From Siderastrea siderea (taxonomy: Eukaryota > Cnidaria > Anthozoa > Scleractinia > Rhizangiidae): 64,000 nt of DNA. The translations under genes and the position numbers were made by a program. Shown here one piece after another: positions 38,494 through 50,282 of this stretch (position 1 is its first letter; every line of letters starts with the position of its first letter). Location: assembly GCA_964030785.1 (NCBI GenBank), contig OZ034969.1, forward strand, positions 30,909,001 through 30,973,000, in the 5' to 3' direction. Under the pieces are notes generated by a model, which had not been told where the DNA came from, did no database searches, and saw only the letters and a program-made list of their open reading frames with translations.

Positions 38494-41400
38494 ATGGGTT
38501 CACAACCACCCCTTTTGAGTGGATATGATTGTATTAGGCTAGGCCTGATTGAGATAAGAAGAAATGCCCCATCCTTGCATCAGAATGACCACAAAGAGAC
38601 TGACAAGAAATCTGAATCTCAGTGGGGAAAAGTAGAGGAAAGTGGAATGTCTGATAAGGAAAGTAGGCCAACCTCACTGAATGACAGCCCAACAGGAGAG
38701 TTGAAACCAGCTGGTTTACCTGACACTACTTCTCCAGTGAACAGTGTATGTGCAGATATACATGTAAGTGCAGTTAACGGTACCGCAACCAGTGAAGCTC
38801 AAGTTAAGCGAATGGTGAGTGCAGCTAGTGAGGTGGGAGTGTCCCATATGCCTGTCCCTGGGGGAAAACTGACCAAGGCCATTGTCTTGGAGGCATTCAA
38901 AGATGTCCATACTGGGTTGGGAACATTAGGTCCACCCCTACACATCCGCATGAACCTTAATGTGGCTCCAATCCAAGCCCATCCCCATCGGTGTCCAGTG
39001 GTAAAAGAAGCAAAAGCAGCAGAAGCAATACGTGACCTTGAAAAACAGGGTATCCTGGAAAAAGTCACTGAGCGAACAGCATGGATCTCTAACAGTGTTT
39101 ACAGAGAGAAACCCGATGGAAGCATATGGGTGTGCATTGACCCCAGCCAGACAATCAATAAAGCCATTGAAGTTCCAAAATACCCCATTCCTACAGTTGA
39201 TGAGTTATTGCCAAAGTTGAACAGTGCCAAAATTTTTTCCTGTGTGGATGTGTACAAGGGCTTCACCAACATCGAGTTAGATGAAAGTTCCTCATTTTTA
39301 ACGACCATGCACACTCCAATTGGCCGCTACCGTTGGCTGCGTATGCCCTTTGGGGTCAGCCTAGGGCCAGAGGAGTACCAGCGTAGGCAGCATGAAGCTC
39401 TTGAAGGATTGAGTGGTGTTGTAAACAAGGCTGATGACATCTTAGTCTTTGGAACGGGTGGTAGTCTTGAGGAGGCAGAGAAGGATCATGACATTAATTT
39501 GTGGAACTTAATGTTGCGGTGCCGAGAAGTGAATCTCAAGTTGAACCCAAAGAAATTTCAGTTCAAAGTGAAGCAAGTTACTTGGATGGGCCATCTCCTT
39601 AGCAGTGATGGAATTACTCCGCATCCAGATCGAGTCCGGGCCATTAGGGACATGACCCCACCGCAAGATGTAAAAGGGGTCCAGCGGTTCCTGGGTATGT
39701 GCAACTATTTGTCACGCTTTACTCCAAATCTTGCAGAAATTGTGAAGCCACTTGCTGAGCTGACACACGTGGATGCAGTCTGGTCATGGTCTTCTCAGCA
39801 TGACACAGCTTTCAAGACGGCCAAAAGTGCAATTGCAAATGCCACAACATTGAAGTTCTTTGATGTAAACAAGCCATGTGTGTTACAAGTGGATGCCAGC
39901 GATATGGGCCTTGGTGGAGCCCTACTACAAGATGGGCAGCCTGTGGCTTTTACAAGCTCAACACTGTCGGCAACCGAAGTTCACTATGCGCCTATTGAGA
40001 AGGAATGTTTGGCCATCAAAGTAGCGTGTACAAAATTCTATCAGTATCTTTATGGCAAACAAGATGTTATAGTACATTCTGACCACCAACCGTTAGAGAC
40101 AATCTTCAAGAAGCCTTTGAGTAAAGCCCCCAGGCGCCTTCAACGCATGATGCTTCAGCTTCAGCCTTTCAAATTTACAGTAGTCTACAAGAAAGGCAAA
40201 TACATGTACTTGGCTGATACATTGTCAAGAGCGGCCCTGAACCTCCCTTCACCTTCAAGCCCACAAGAAGAGGTGTTTCAATGCGACCCGGAGGACAACC
40301 ACGAGATGTTCCGAGTAGAGCTAGAGGCCCTGGAACTAGACTCGCCAGAGATGTATCCTAGCACACTAGAAGAAGTCAAAGCTGAAACGAAAGCAGACCC
40401 TACCCTGTCAGTCCTTTGTGAATTTGTTGCTCATGGATGGCCTTCCGACAAATCGCAGGTTCCCACAGCACTTCGTCATTACTATCCATTGCGGGATGAG
40501 CTAGCAATGTACCATGGTGTCCTGTACAAATCACACAAGGTCGTCATTCCCCTAAAGCTACAGTCTACTATGCTGAAAAAACTCCACCAAGGCCACCAGG
40601 GCGGTGAAAGTATGATTCGTCGTGCCCGAGAAGTAATGTATTGGCCTGGAATGCAAACAGCAATTCTTCAAGAGAGTGCCAAATGTTCGTTGTGTGCTAG
40701 CTATGGCCCAGCGCTCCCGAAAGAACCGATGTTATCTCATGAGATTCCGCATGGTCCATGGAAATTCATTTCGCAGGACTTGTTTAAGCATGGAGGGCGT
40801 TGGTATGCTGTTACAGTAGACCACTACAGTGACTGGTTTGAGGTTGATCTGTTAAACGAAGACATCACCGCTGCCAATGTTATCTCCGTGACTAAGGCGC
40901 ACTTTGCCCGCTATGGTGTGCCAGAAACATTTCTGTCAGACAATGGGCCCCAATATACCTCTCAAGAGTTTGTGAACTTTGCCAAGGCCCATGGTTTTAA
41001 GTTGATCACCCGGTCACCCTATTACGCTAGAGCCACTGGTAAAGCCGAATCCGCTGTCAAGGAAGCCAAGAAGATGTTGAAAAAGTCGGATCTCCTCACT
41101 GGTCTCTTGGATCATAGGAACACTCCGCCTCAGGGTATGACCTACTCCCCAGCACAGAGATTTTTATGCCGGCAAACGAAGTCCACCTTGCCAATAGCTG
41201 AATCATTGTTGAGCCAATCTGTGCCACCAGTAGCCTTAGTGCGTGACGAACATCTGGGCAGGCGAGCTAAAGCTAAAGCCCACTATGACAAAACGGCAAG
41301 CAGAGACTTACCCCCTCTCTCACCTGGACAAATTGTGTTCACCAGACCAAATGACCGTCACCGTGGTGAACGCTGGGATCGTGGCGAAGTCTTAGAGGAA

Positions 41401-41586
41401 GTGACTCCGCGTTCGTATGTCGTCGAAACACAAGGTGGGTTGGTTAGACGGAACAGGACCCACTTAAGACCTGCTGAGCCTTCAGTCCCTTGCAACCTGC
41501 AAACCCTGGAACCACCAGTGGCAGATGATAGTGACACCTCAGCCGCAGGGAATTCTGCAGAAACCACAGAGCTCATTCCCAACTGA
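38494..41586 (+). CDS. Pol: protease end, reverse transcriptase, RNase H, integrase
   Basis: 1,030 residues from the ATG at 38494; the frame is open upstream and the end of the protease (PLLSGYDCIRLGL) is at the N-terminus. RT: FSCVDVYKGF (motif A Asp), LRMPFGVSLGPEEYQRR and the active site NKADDILVFG (Lys-Ala-Asp-Asp, where the first position is usually hydrophobic or aromatic). RNase H: LQVDASDMGLGGAL, DHQPLE. Integrase: zinc site HQGHQGG...CSLCASY, catalytic Asp in VTVDHYSDW, Asp in LSDNGPQY, Glu in GKAESAVKE. A final basic motif (GRTIRPPKRLDL) is present downstream, to 41650, but in another frame, so the tail was lost by a small shift. Confidence 0.93.
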   Translation: MGSQPPLLSGYDCIRLGLIEIRRNAPSLHQNDHKETDKKSESQWGKVEESGMSDKESRPTSLNDSPTGELKPAGLPDTTSPVNSVCADIHVSAVNGTATSEAQVKRMVSAASEVGVSHMPVPGGKLTKAIVLEAFKDVHTGLGTLGPPLHIRMNLNVAPIQAHPHRCPVVKEAKAAEAIRDLEKQGILEKVTERTAWISNSVYREKPDGSIWVCIDPSQTINKAIEVPKYPIPTVDELLPKLNSAKIFSCVDVYKGFTNIELDESSSFLTTMHTPIGRYRWLRMPFGVSLGPEEYQRRQHEALEGLSGVVNKADDILVFGTGGSLEEAEKDHDINLWNLMLRCREVNLKLNPKKFQFKVKQVTWMGHLLSSDGITPHPDRVRAIRDMTPPQDVKGVQRFLGMCNYLSRFTPNLAEIVKPLAELTHVDAVWSWSSQHDTAFKTAKSAIANATTLKFFDVNKPCVLQVDASDMGLGGALLQDGQPVAFTSSTLSATEVHYAPIEKECLAIKVACTKFYQYLYGKQDVIVHSDHQPLETIFKKPLSKAPRRLQRMMLQLQPFKFTVVYKKGKYMYLADTLSRAALNLPSPSSPQEEVFQCDPEDNHEMFRVELEALELDSPEMYPSTLEEVKAETKADPTLSVLCEFVAHGWPSDKSQVPTALRHYYPLRDELAMYHGVLYKSHKVVIPLKLQSTMLKKLHQGHQGGESMIRRAREVMYWPGMQTAILQESAKCSLCASYGPALPKEPMLSHEIPHGPWKFISQDLFKHGGRWYAVTVDHYSDWFEVDLLNEDITAANVISVTKAHFARYGVPETFLSDNGPQYTSQEFVNFAKAHGFKLITRSPYYARATGKAESAVKEAKKMLKKSDLLTGLLDHRNTPPQGMTYSPAQRFLCRQTKSTLPIAESLLSQSVPPVALVRDEHLGRRAKAKAHYDKTASRDLPPLSPGQIVFTRPNDRHRGERWDRGEVLEEVTPRSYVVETQGGLVRRNRTHLRPAEPSVPCNLQTLEPPVADDSDTSAAGNSAETTELIPN

Positions 41587-41788
41587 GAGTCCAGTGCAAA
41601 CGTCCCGTTGTGGCCGAACGATTAGACCACCCAAGAGACTGGACCTTTGAGTCTAGAGACTTCAGAGTACAATTGTACTCAATGATGACTGCTAACTGAC
41701 ATTGCTTGTTCATATTTGTTTATTTTACTTGTTCACTGTCTCATGCGAAACATATTAACACGTTAATAGTTTTCTTTGAAAGGGAGGA

Positions 41789-41952
41789 TGTTGATAGGAG
41801 TTAACATTCTCTCAAGTCTTAGGTTAGGTCAGCGGTATGCGGCGCATGAGCAGTTGCTGTGTACAAGAGAGCATGGCCGTGTGTTTGGCCGTTTGTTAGA
41901 ACTATATGTATTAAATGTTGTGTTCTTCAGAAGTTGTCCTCGCCGGTCAACA
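41789..41952 (+). repeat. 3' LTR
   Basis: 164 bp, one mismatch to the 5' LTR; preceded by the polypurine tract. Confidence 0.95.
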
Positions 41953-42530
41953 ATTTCACCAATATAGCAGCACGAAATGCTGAAAACAGCGTATGACAGA
42001 ATACCATCCACAAAAATCCCTTAGCAACAATGCGAGATCTGTAGTTAAGAATCTCCCTTCCTCAAGTTACAAAATCCTTTTTTCACGGTGATGTGAGATT
42101 TATCTGGATGGCTGTATGGTTAATTAACTTAACACAGAATGAATCAAATAGTTACACCATGTTTACATGATACCGGTATGAACTCACCCAGGTATGGCTG
42201 GCACAGTTACGAGATTTTGTGCTGTAATCATGTAACAAATACAGAGAAGCAAGAGGGAACTGGGGTGAACTTGTATCAGAATGAAAAGCATACAATGAAC
42301 TGGTGTCAGGCAAACACCCCCTAAGACTAAAGTTGAGCAGCTCTCAAGAATGTTTAACAACATCCTCAGATACCCAGGGGCAGTAAAACCCTGATTTCAT
42401 TAAAGCAGTGTAAACTCAGACTGGTGCAATTTTGTTTACATGAGACCAGTCTGAAATTCAGACTGGCATAAGTATTTAAATGAGACCAACCATCTCTAAA
42501 AATACAGTTTATTCAAAACTCAAAACAAAT
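41953..42530. other. Non-coding
   Basis: No gene seen; it resembles the 'tgtttacatgaNaccag' repeat fragments at 28.9-29.2 kb. Confidence 0.4.
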
Positions 42531-42534
42531 ACCG

Positions 42535-42994
42535 TAAACTGCCGCTTATAAGCCCGCCTGCTTACAACCCCCCCCCCCCCCCGGCTATAGGCCCATCTAC
42601 CTGTAAACAAAAAATACATCCGGTAATAAGCCCCCCCACCCCCCCCCCCCCCCCCGGATATAAGCCCCCCTCTAGTTTTCCCTGTTTCCTTAATATTAAG
42701 CACTCTCACACTCTCTGAGCTTCTGTTTTGTTATGTTCCGGTTACGTTCGTGTTGTTGCAGTTTTGATTCTGTTGTTAAAATTGGAATGAATTCGATTTA
42801 TTATGACATTTCAAAGGTTAATTACAAACTGGTACATTAAAAATGTATTTCGATCAACACTGCTGTGGCTCATTTTGTAACTTTTTTCTTATTCCACTTA
42901 TAAGCCCCCCCGGATATAAGCCCCTCCACTTATAAGCCAACCCAAAACCCCTTACAAAGTTGTATCAGCCTAGGGCTTATAAGCGGCAGTTTAC
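42535..42994. mobile_element. MITE with GTAAACTGCCGCTTATAAGC ends
   Basis: Left end GTAAACTGCCGCTTATAAGC is exactly complementary to the right end at about 42973-42994. The interior has C-rich runs (42570-42582 and 42632-42656) and internal TATAAGCCCC repeats. No ORF; target duplication unclear. Confidence 0.7.
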
Positions 42995-44512
42995 AGTGTC
43001 TTAAAACATTTGGGGTAGTTTTTCATGCGAGCGTGCATGCTCAGTGCATGACATGGCATGACATTGCCAATTTTGTGAATTATGTGCGCAGTATGGATGC
43101 ACAGAAAAAAATTGCGCAAATATCCTTAGAACCTCCCTAAAGACATGGGCTTACTTCTGGCAACTGAGATAATTAAACTCTGCTTTGTTTTCCATACAGG
43201 TTTTTATTCCATCAACCTGATGTCAGAAAAAATATGGCAGTTTATTGTAAGGCTTTGGTTAATAAATTTGTACTCTTAGCTACATTTATGTTCCCAGGCA
43301 GACATTATCAATTGAAATAAAAAATTTTAAGAGCAGTTTTGAAATAAGGTTTTATATTTTTGTTTTTTTTTTTGCAAATTTTGATGTTGGTGATAAGTTT
43401 GACTGTATCCACATACACTTAAATTTGTTCCCTCAATAACACATCCACACACCAGTAGCATTTATTTGGGAGTAACCCTACTCCCCCCCACCCCCCACAC
43501 ACACACACACACGCACACACAACTAACTTCCCAGGGATAATGATTCAGACTTATTTGATTGAATTCACTTGACAGGGAAAACTATTTCAAATGATGGATT
43601 CACCACAGTCTGATCCCCTCTTGTCAGTTCATTACATGACAGGTTTCTGACTATCCTGAACTGATTTATTAAGAGGCTTTTCTTTTTGTTTCTCTTTGCT
43701 ACCAGATTATGACAATCAGGAACATTGCTCATTGGTGACATTAGATGCAGTGTAAAGGCTAATGATCAAACCAAAAACAAATTAAACCACAAGATTTACT
43801 ACCATCACAGTCAGGGGTAGTAACATAGTGAGTCATAATCTGTGCATCAAATAAAGTCACTAGTGGTTACTGGACCATTTGTTATTCGCGTTGGCAACAC
43901 TGTTAGTCACAAATTTTTAATTGACTGATTGACCGATTTATCAACTAAGTAGTTGAGTGGTTGATTCATGACTGATGGGTACTTAAAGAGATTGATTTTA
44001 ATATAATAGTCCCTGGGCATCAATAAGAGTAAACAAGGTACATTATTATTCCACTATAGCATCAGTTTATCATATAAGGAGAAAACACACACATGAAAGT
44101 ATGAGAGTGTATTGCACTGTAGAAAGCGTATTGCACTTTAGTGTCCCGGTTTCAAATCACTCATTGAATAAATCATTTAAAATGATAGGCAAATATTGTA
44201 GTGGAATAATAAATATCATTCAGTGGTTTTACAGATAATGGTCAAGGACATTTTACCGGTACTCATTGCTCGCATTTTTCCTCGCTCTATACCACACAAC
44301 TTATCTGTCAAACCATTGAATAAGGTGGAGGTATTTTTCAATTAGTACCTTGTCTATACAATTTGACAACTCTGCAAAAATGTAAATAAATTAAACCGTA
44401 GACTTGTGGCAGAGAAAAGGCCGAGGTAAGGTGAACAAAAATAATTATTGTGCCCAATATTTAAGTTTACAACCTAAAACTGGGGCTTATTTAGAATTTT
44501 GTAAAACAGGTT
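42995..44512. other. Non-coding, with a CA microsatellite
   Basis: (CA)n at about 43494-43521. No gene recognised. Confidence 0.5.
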
Positions 44513-44898
44513 CATACCTGCCATCCGTCCCCATTTAATTGGAATTGTCCCGATTTTTGAGTTTCAAAACCTAAAAAAATCGGGACACTCCGATTTTCAA
44601 GAAAAAAAAAGACAATTTGGAACTGGATTGTTAAAGATTAGTCTTCAATGACCTTTCTACATCCTATTGTTTTGTGCAATACATGTGGTGCTTGAGACCA
44701 TTAAACAACACCTGAGAATTCTAATGCTAAGACAGTACAGTACAGGCAATATTTTTAAAAATATTGCAAAAACCCTAGAGCATCCTAGACCCTGCTCAGT
44801 GTAGGGGGCAGGGGGGGGGGCAGGGCACTACCCCAGGACTGGGGTGAGCATGGGGGGGGGTGGTCCCTATTTCTGATTTTATAAGGTTGGCAGGTATG
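44513..44898. mobile_element. MITE with CATACCTGCC ends
   Basis: CATACCTGCCA at the left and its complement (TGGCAGGTATG) at the right, 386 bp, G-rich interior. No coding content; superfamily not assigned. Confidence 0.6.
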
Positions 44899-44973
44899 CA
44901 GATTCTAATTTGATGAGAGGTGTATTTACTAATAATGACCTAAAATATAATATTGCTGTCAGGTAGCACTTGA

Positions 44974-45031
<58 letters not shown>

Positions 45032-45070
45032 ATAATAATAATAAATAAAATAAATAATAATAAATAACTA
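44974..45070. repeat. (ATA)n microsatellite
   Basis: About 95 bp of AAT/ATA trinucleotides with a few interruptions, directly followed by the dispersed repeat end at 45069-45112. Confidence 0.95.
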
Positions 45071-45408
45071 AAAATTGGAGTTCCGCTTTTAGGCTTGGCT
45101 AAATCTATATATTATTTCATTTCTCAAAGCAATGGTATTCCTGTTTGTCACCGAGTTTCAGTTAGTTTTGAAAAGACGTTTTCTCCCGAAATTCGTGCTT
45201 TCAAACTTCACATGAAGAGGAACACGAAAGCGGAAATTGGTGGCTACCAACCAACACAACTTTAATCTTCGCTCAGTTTTCAGTCTGTCAGGGTTTTATT
45301 TTCATTTTCGATTAATACCTTGTTGTTTTGGTTTTATAAGTTTGTATACAGTTTTTGGATCTGAACCAATCGCTTTGATTTTCAAGGATATAAAGACACC
45401 GTTTCAAG

Positions 45409-46040
45409 ACAAAAGCGCGCTTCACCAGGTAATTTACAACAGAAGTCACTCCAAACAGCCTCTGAAGTTAAACTGCTGATCAAACAAGAGCTTAATTTGC
45501 TGCAAAACCAGATATGTGCTAAAGATGAAACGCTCTGCCGCGTGGGACCAAAAGGCAACAGAGGACGTCGAGGAAGACCCGGGATGAGAGGGAGACCAGG
45601 TCCCCCAGGGAGGCCGGGACCGGAGGGACCTCCCGGAAAACATGGACCTATCGGACCACGAGGACCAATGGGCATAAATGGGGAACCTGGAGTGCCGGGT
45701 GAACCTGGTCCCGCGGGACCTAGAGGCCCGCCGGGTGTGAAAGGCGCCAAAGGTGAGCCAGGCAAGTCCATCTCGGCTCCTTCTTTGCTGCAGTCTCCTG
45801 TTAAAACAACAGTCAATGAAAGTCAGACGGCCATCTTGAAATGTACAGTGAATGGTAATCCACCTCCACAGGTCATGTGGTCTAAGCTGAACTCGTCACT
45901 TCCTGCTGGACGTCATGTGGTAGAGTCCAGTGGCGCTCTGGTTGTGAAGGACGTTGGACCTGGGGACGACGGAGTTTACAGCTGCAGAGCTGAAAATTTG
46001 CTTGGAAGCATCAACGCTACAGCTAAACTAACTGTTCAGT
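45409..46040 (+). CDS. Host gene exon: collagen triplets and Ig domain 1
   Basis: Open from about 45367; a plausible acceptor (TTTCAAG/ACAAAAGC) gives a start at 45409 in a phase that fits the 25.8-kb exon. It encodes a helical linker ([14 protein letters not shown]), about 25 Gly-X-Y triplets (45545-45769, starting [10 protein letters not shown]) and a complete Ig domain (Cys in LKCTV, Trp in VMWSK, Cys in GVYSCRAE). It ends at 46040 with donor GTAAGT. The protein is probably a cell-surface or secreted lectin-like molecule. The acceptor position is the weak point. Confidence 0.75.
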
Positions 46041-46691
46041 GTAAGTTGTTTTTATGCGTTTTCCCTTCAATTATGTGACCGAAACACTCTGGTGCTTGTT
46101 TCGAACTGTAATAATTAATTTGCTTGGAACTGACGCACCAACCAAACATGATCAAAGAGAAACTGAATGTACGCCAATGAAGACCCAAGACCTCTCTTGT
46201 TCGTGGATAAACCCGATCTGTTTGTGTTTGTTTGTTATTGCAGCAATTCTCTCGCCAAGCAATACAATAGGATACGATACAATACAATACAAAACAATAC
46301 GATACGATACGATACGATACGATCCGATCCGATACGATACGATACAGTACAATACAATGGAATACAATACAATACCAGCAATACAATACAATGCAATACA
46401 ATACAGCAAAACACAGTACCACACTGTTAAGTACAGTGCAATACAATACAATATAGTACAACCGGGTATTGATAGAATTTCAGTGTCACAGACAAGTGCA
46501 GTAAGCACCTAAATTTCTTCAAAATACTTTTAAAATAATAACTGTCCCTCAAATAATCACCCTACCTTCCCGTTAAATATCTGCCCCCTTTCGGAAGCAG
46601 GTAAAAACAATCATCGTTAACTTCGTTGTCAAGAACAGCGTTTGTTTAATTTAATCTACGTCCAAAGATGTTGAAAATGCATTTTTTACAG
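46041..46691 (+). other. Intron with ATACG/ATACA microsatellite
   Basis: GTAAGT...TTTTTTACAG boundaries. 46260-46460 is a pentanucleotide repeat (GATAC and AATAC units); both strands therefore show long false ORFs. Confidence 0.8.
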
Positions 46692-47842
46692 TTTCTCCTC
46701 AAATCAAGTTGACATCCAAAGCACTGTTCGCGGAGGAAGGACAAAACGTCACTATCGCCTGCACTGCTACTGGTCAGCCGCAACCCAGTATCACGTGGTC
46801 CAAGTTATTTGGAAGTTTGCCGAAAGGTAGAACAGAAGTGTTGAGTGGAAATCTGAAGATCTACAATGTGGGAAAGGAAGACAGGGGAACGTACATTTGT
46901 AAGGCAAAAAATATTCTGAGATCAGCAACACACAGCGCTCAACTTATAACAGTTTCTCGTCTGAGGTTCAAAGTCCACCCTCCTCAAGAAGTGACTCCTG
47001 CTAAGTTTGGTTCAACGGTCCGTTTGTCATGTGTGGCCGAGAGTGACCTGAGAATTACCATCACGTGGACAAAGGATGGCAAGCCTTCACTTCCTGTTGA
47101 CTCTAATGTTCTACTGAATGGAACACTGGTTCTTCAAAACGTCCAAAAATCACATGAAGGAAGTTACACCTGTAAAGCGACTAATGCATTGACAACGATT
47201 GAAGCCAAAGTGAGAATTCGTTCTCCAAGTGCTGCGTCCTGTTCCGTGATGAGAAAATACGTCAGCGGTGTAAGCGGAAATTACGTCATTGACCCAGATG
47301 GTGAGGGACGCCTGGCACCATTTATAGTGTTCTGCGACATGATTGACAAGAGAGGAGTTGGCGTGACAGTCGTTAGTCACGACAGTGAAAGTAGAACACT
47401 AGTGTATGGATATGGCAGTCCGGGAAGTTACTCACGTGACATTCATTACACAGGAGCGAGTCTATCTCAGCTGGCGAGTCTCACCAGAGTCTCCTCACAC
47501 TGCGAGCAGTTTATCAAGTATGAGTGTCATGGTTCAGTTTTGCTTAACAATAACAATCCATACGGATGGTGGGTGTCACGTGATTCTGCTAAGATGACGT
47601 ACTGGGGCGGGGCATCTGGTAGTAGTAAGTGCTCATGCGGGATGACCAACTCATGTGCAAATCCCAGTTATGGTTGTAACTGTGATGCAAATGTCAATGT
47701 ATGGCGTGAAGACAGTGGTCTCCTTACTGACAAAACACATCTTCCAGTTAGACAGCTCAGGTTTGGGGATACTGGCGGCAGCGAGAAAGGTTACCACACT
47801 GGGAAAATTGAAGTGCTATGGAACAGCTTAAACGCTAACTGA
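46692..47842 (+). CDS. Host gene last exon: Ig domains 2 and 3, fibrinogen-like C-terminus
   Basis: Starts after TTTTTTACAG. Ig2 (IACTATGQPQPSITWSK ... GTYICKAKN) and Ig3 (LSCVAES ... GSYTCKATN) are followed by a domain with CSVMRKYVSGVSGNYVIDP, FCDMIDKRGVGVTVV, YTGASLSQLASL, YGWWVSRDS, the Cys cluster CSCGMTNSCANPSYGCNC and HLPVRQLRF. This is the fibrinogen-like region of neurexin-IV/contactin-associated proteins and ficolin-like lectins. Stop at 47840-47842. Together with the collagen exon it gives a collagen-Ig3-fibrinogen-like architecture, known among cnidarian surface proteins. It is intact, unlike copy A. Confidence 0.88.
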
Positions 47843-50003
47843 GGCTCAGAGAGTGGTTAAAGGTATCCATTTAACTGATGCCACGATGAGATTCTTTCTT
47901 GGACGAAACTGTAAAGCGTGACATTCTTCTGTATTTAAAGGGTAAAAGCCTTTCACCCTGTAAAACCAACCGGCTATGACAAATCCGTTGAAAGCTATAT
48001 TGAGGAATATTTAATTTCCTTCAATGTTCGTTGCTTTTAGACGTGTTACAAAATAAGATTTTGTTTTATTTTGCATTTGCTTTATGTGTTATTCTTCATC
48101 TGGAAAAAGGTATTTGTTTTGGAACACAACAATAAGAGAGGTCCGTTCAGTAATCCCGGAACTTCATCGTAACCGAAAGTTACAAAACATAGTTCACAAT
48201 TGCAAACAAAATAGACGTGAAAAGGCTGCATAATTTTTGCAACAATCTGTATAAAATCGGTGTGTTGTATTTTGGGCACAAAATCAGTTTTCTTCATGAT
48301 TTGCCCACGGACCTCCACTGCGGTTTTTGCAAATACGTACAAAAACTTTTACATTATTTTGAATTTTATTGAATACGTAACGAAAACACGAGTTTAAGTT
48401 GACTATTTATATTTTCTAAGAAAATATCAAAGCTAAAGAGCTGTAATTTAGTGCACGCCGTGTCAGGTGTGGGCCAGGGGAGGGTTCCTGGGTGCCTCTT
48501 CAATCCTTCTTCCCAAGGGTATGAACGTTAGAACAACAAAAGTGACCAGCAAACAATTGCAATTGATGGGCAAGTCCCGAAAAAAGCGGCAATATTCGGA
48601 AAGCAGGGATCTGAAACGTATCTTGACCTCTGTTCCAGGTCGACGTTCAAGAGAGTGACTGAACGTGCTTTTTGATAGGTGTTGTCTGCCAAAGAAACTC
48701 ACTGGCTAAAGACTGTTTTCTTTAAACTGTTCTGGGAAAAAAAAACTTATTAACAGCTTTTTAGCAAAAAAAAAAAAATTTTAAATGCATATATATTTTT
48801 TACTTTTGTCATGATATTTTGAGAAATGTCGGCAAATATACGTCACAAATTTGTAATCCCCCGGAGATAATAATAGATTAAGGTTGCTAACTAAAGTGCA
48901 TACTCTTCTGAGAGCCCAAGGCCGTGGCCCGGTTGCTTTAAATAAACTAGTTTAAAAAGGACAAGTGTAATAGTCAGTGCTTATGGTTTCAAAGAAGATG
49001 AAAACAAGAGACTGGGAGTAATAGGGGGTTAGCTCTAAAATCTATTACACGGATTAAAATAAAGTCACTCTAATAAACAATCACTTGCCATCACCCTTTT
49101 AGATCGCAACTCGGTAGGTTTGCTATAAAAACTGACTTTGTTCAGAGAAATAAATGGTCGTTTTCTCTTAATCGAGCACGATGACCTCCATTTTTTATTG
49201 TACAAATTTAACCAGGACAGTTTTCCCAACGCAATATAAAAAAGTTGGCAAAAATCTATGATCAGATTTTGCACAGTTTAAACAAATCCTACATATACGG
49301 AAAGAGCCGTTTAGGGTAGAGGACCGCCCATCAAGCCACCGTCGTCACCGTCTACTTTTTGAGTGTCTAGTAAAGTTGAAGCTTTTCGGGGATGTTTTGT
49401 ACGACACAGATGACTATACATATGTGTTAAGTCAACTTATACATGAAGTATCAATCCGCAGTGGAAATACTGAGCCTTTTGTTCGGGAGGTTATTGCCTG
49501 AAAATGTCTTTAAACACTGTATTGGACGGTCACCCCCCCCCCCCCCCATTTTTATTGCAATTTGAGAACCTACATGACATGTTGAATATTTGTGTCAAGT
49601 TTCATTACAAATCTATGACAGGTTTTTTTTCCAGGAAATCACCTTAAGATTGAGCGCTGTTTTGCTGTTTGGGTTTAGCAGATAGGTTAGAATTTGTGTC
49701 CGGTGAAAAGTTTTCGAATTCAGACCAAAAAGTCGGTATGAATTAAATCTACGAAACGGTATGTGTTCGTATGATATCAGGATAGCACGTTATGGGAGTT
49801 GGAAATGGCTTAGACTACGATCCGCTAACAGATGGGATGATCCTTTTTAATAAATGCTTTAGCTGTGGCTACAAGGACACTAACTGATGGTCCTAACTTT
49901 GGGTGCTAAGGATGTTCCAAAAGGGTGTCCAGCAATCTTAATGTCAATGCTCAACGTTCCTAACCAGAACAGACACGATTACTTTAGTTAAAGTTGGTAA
50001 CGA
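47843..50003. other. Copy B 3' flank with four empty insertion sites
   Basis: Non-coding. It aligns with 329-754, 18749-18916, 19928-20283, 24106-24630 and 25072-25230. Empty sites: GTATA at 48249-48253 (Polinton), TAA at 48395-48397, TTAA at 48722-48725, TGGGATGA at 49833-49840. A C run lies at 49532-49546. Confidence 0.8.
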
Positions 50004-50282
50004 GTTTGCTTTTTGCCCCACATACATTGTGTAACTCTATTGTATCTTCAAGCAGCAAAGCACATGGTTTTTGTAACACAACAAACATGTTTAATCAAGA
50101 TGGCGTCCCCATACACACATGCTGTTCTTGCTCATGCGCACTACATTATAGGACTGCAATGTACATACCATATCCCCCTTTTCCTAACAAGATTTAAAAA
50201 AAAAACAAAGAAACGAATGAAAATATTTCTGAGTAGTACATTGGGCTCATCTGGACCCCGTAGCCTCGTTTTGATGTAAGGA
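50004..50282. other. Non-coding
   Basis: Nothing recognised between the end of copy B and the Polinton-like remnant. Confidence 0.4.

Larger units (their letters stand above)
36934..41952 (+). mobile_element. Ty3/gypsy-type LTR retrotransposon, 5.0 kb
   Basis: Two 164-bp LTRs (36934-37097 and 41789-41952) starting TG and ending CA differ at one base (TTGTTG versus TTGCTG), so insertion is recent. The flanks share ATTT (36930-36933 and 41953-41956), a 4-bp target duplication. A primer-binding site (TGGTGCCAGAAGTAGACG) follows the 5' LTR and a polypurine tract (AAAGGGAGGA, 41779-41788) precedes the 3' LTR. Domain order gag, protease, RT, RNase H, integrase defines the Ty3/gypsy group. It sits in the putative 19-kb host intron, same strand. 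Confidence 0.95.

Noticed and set aside
45382..45816. Pro-rich minus-strand ORF of 144 codons
   Set aside because: Antisense of the collagen triplets of the host gene.
46036..46512. Long Tyr/Ile/Val/Cys-rich ORFs on both strands
   Set aside because: Produced by the ATACR pentanucleotide microsatellite in the intron.
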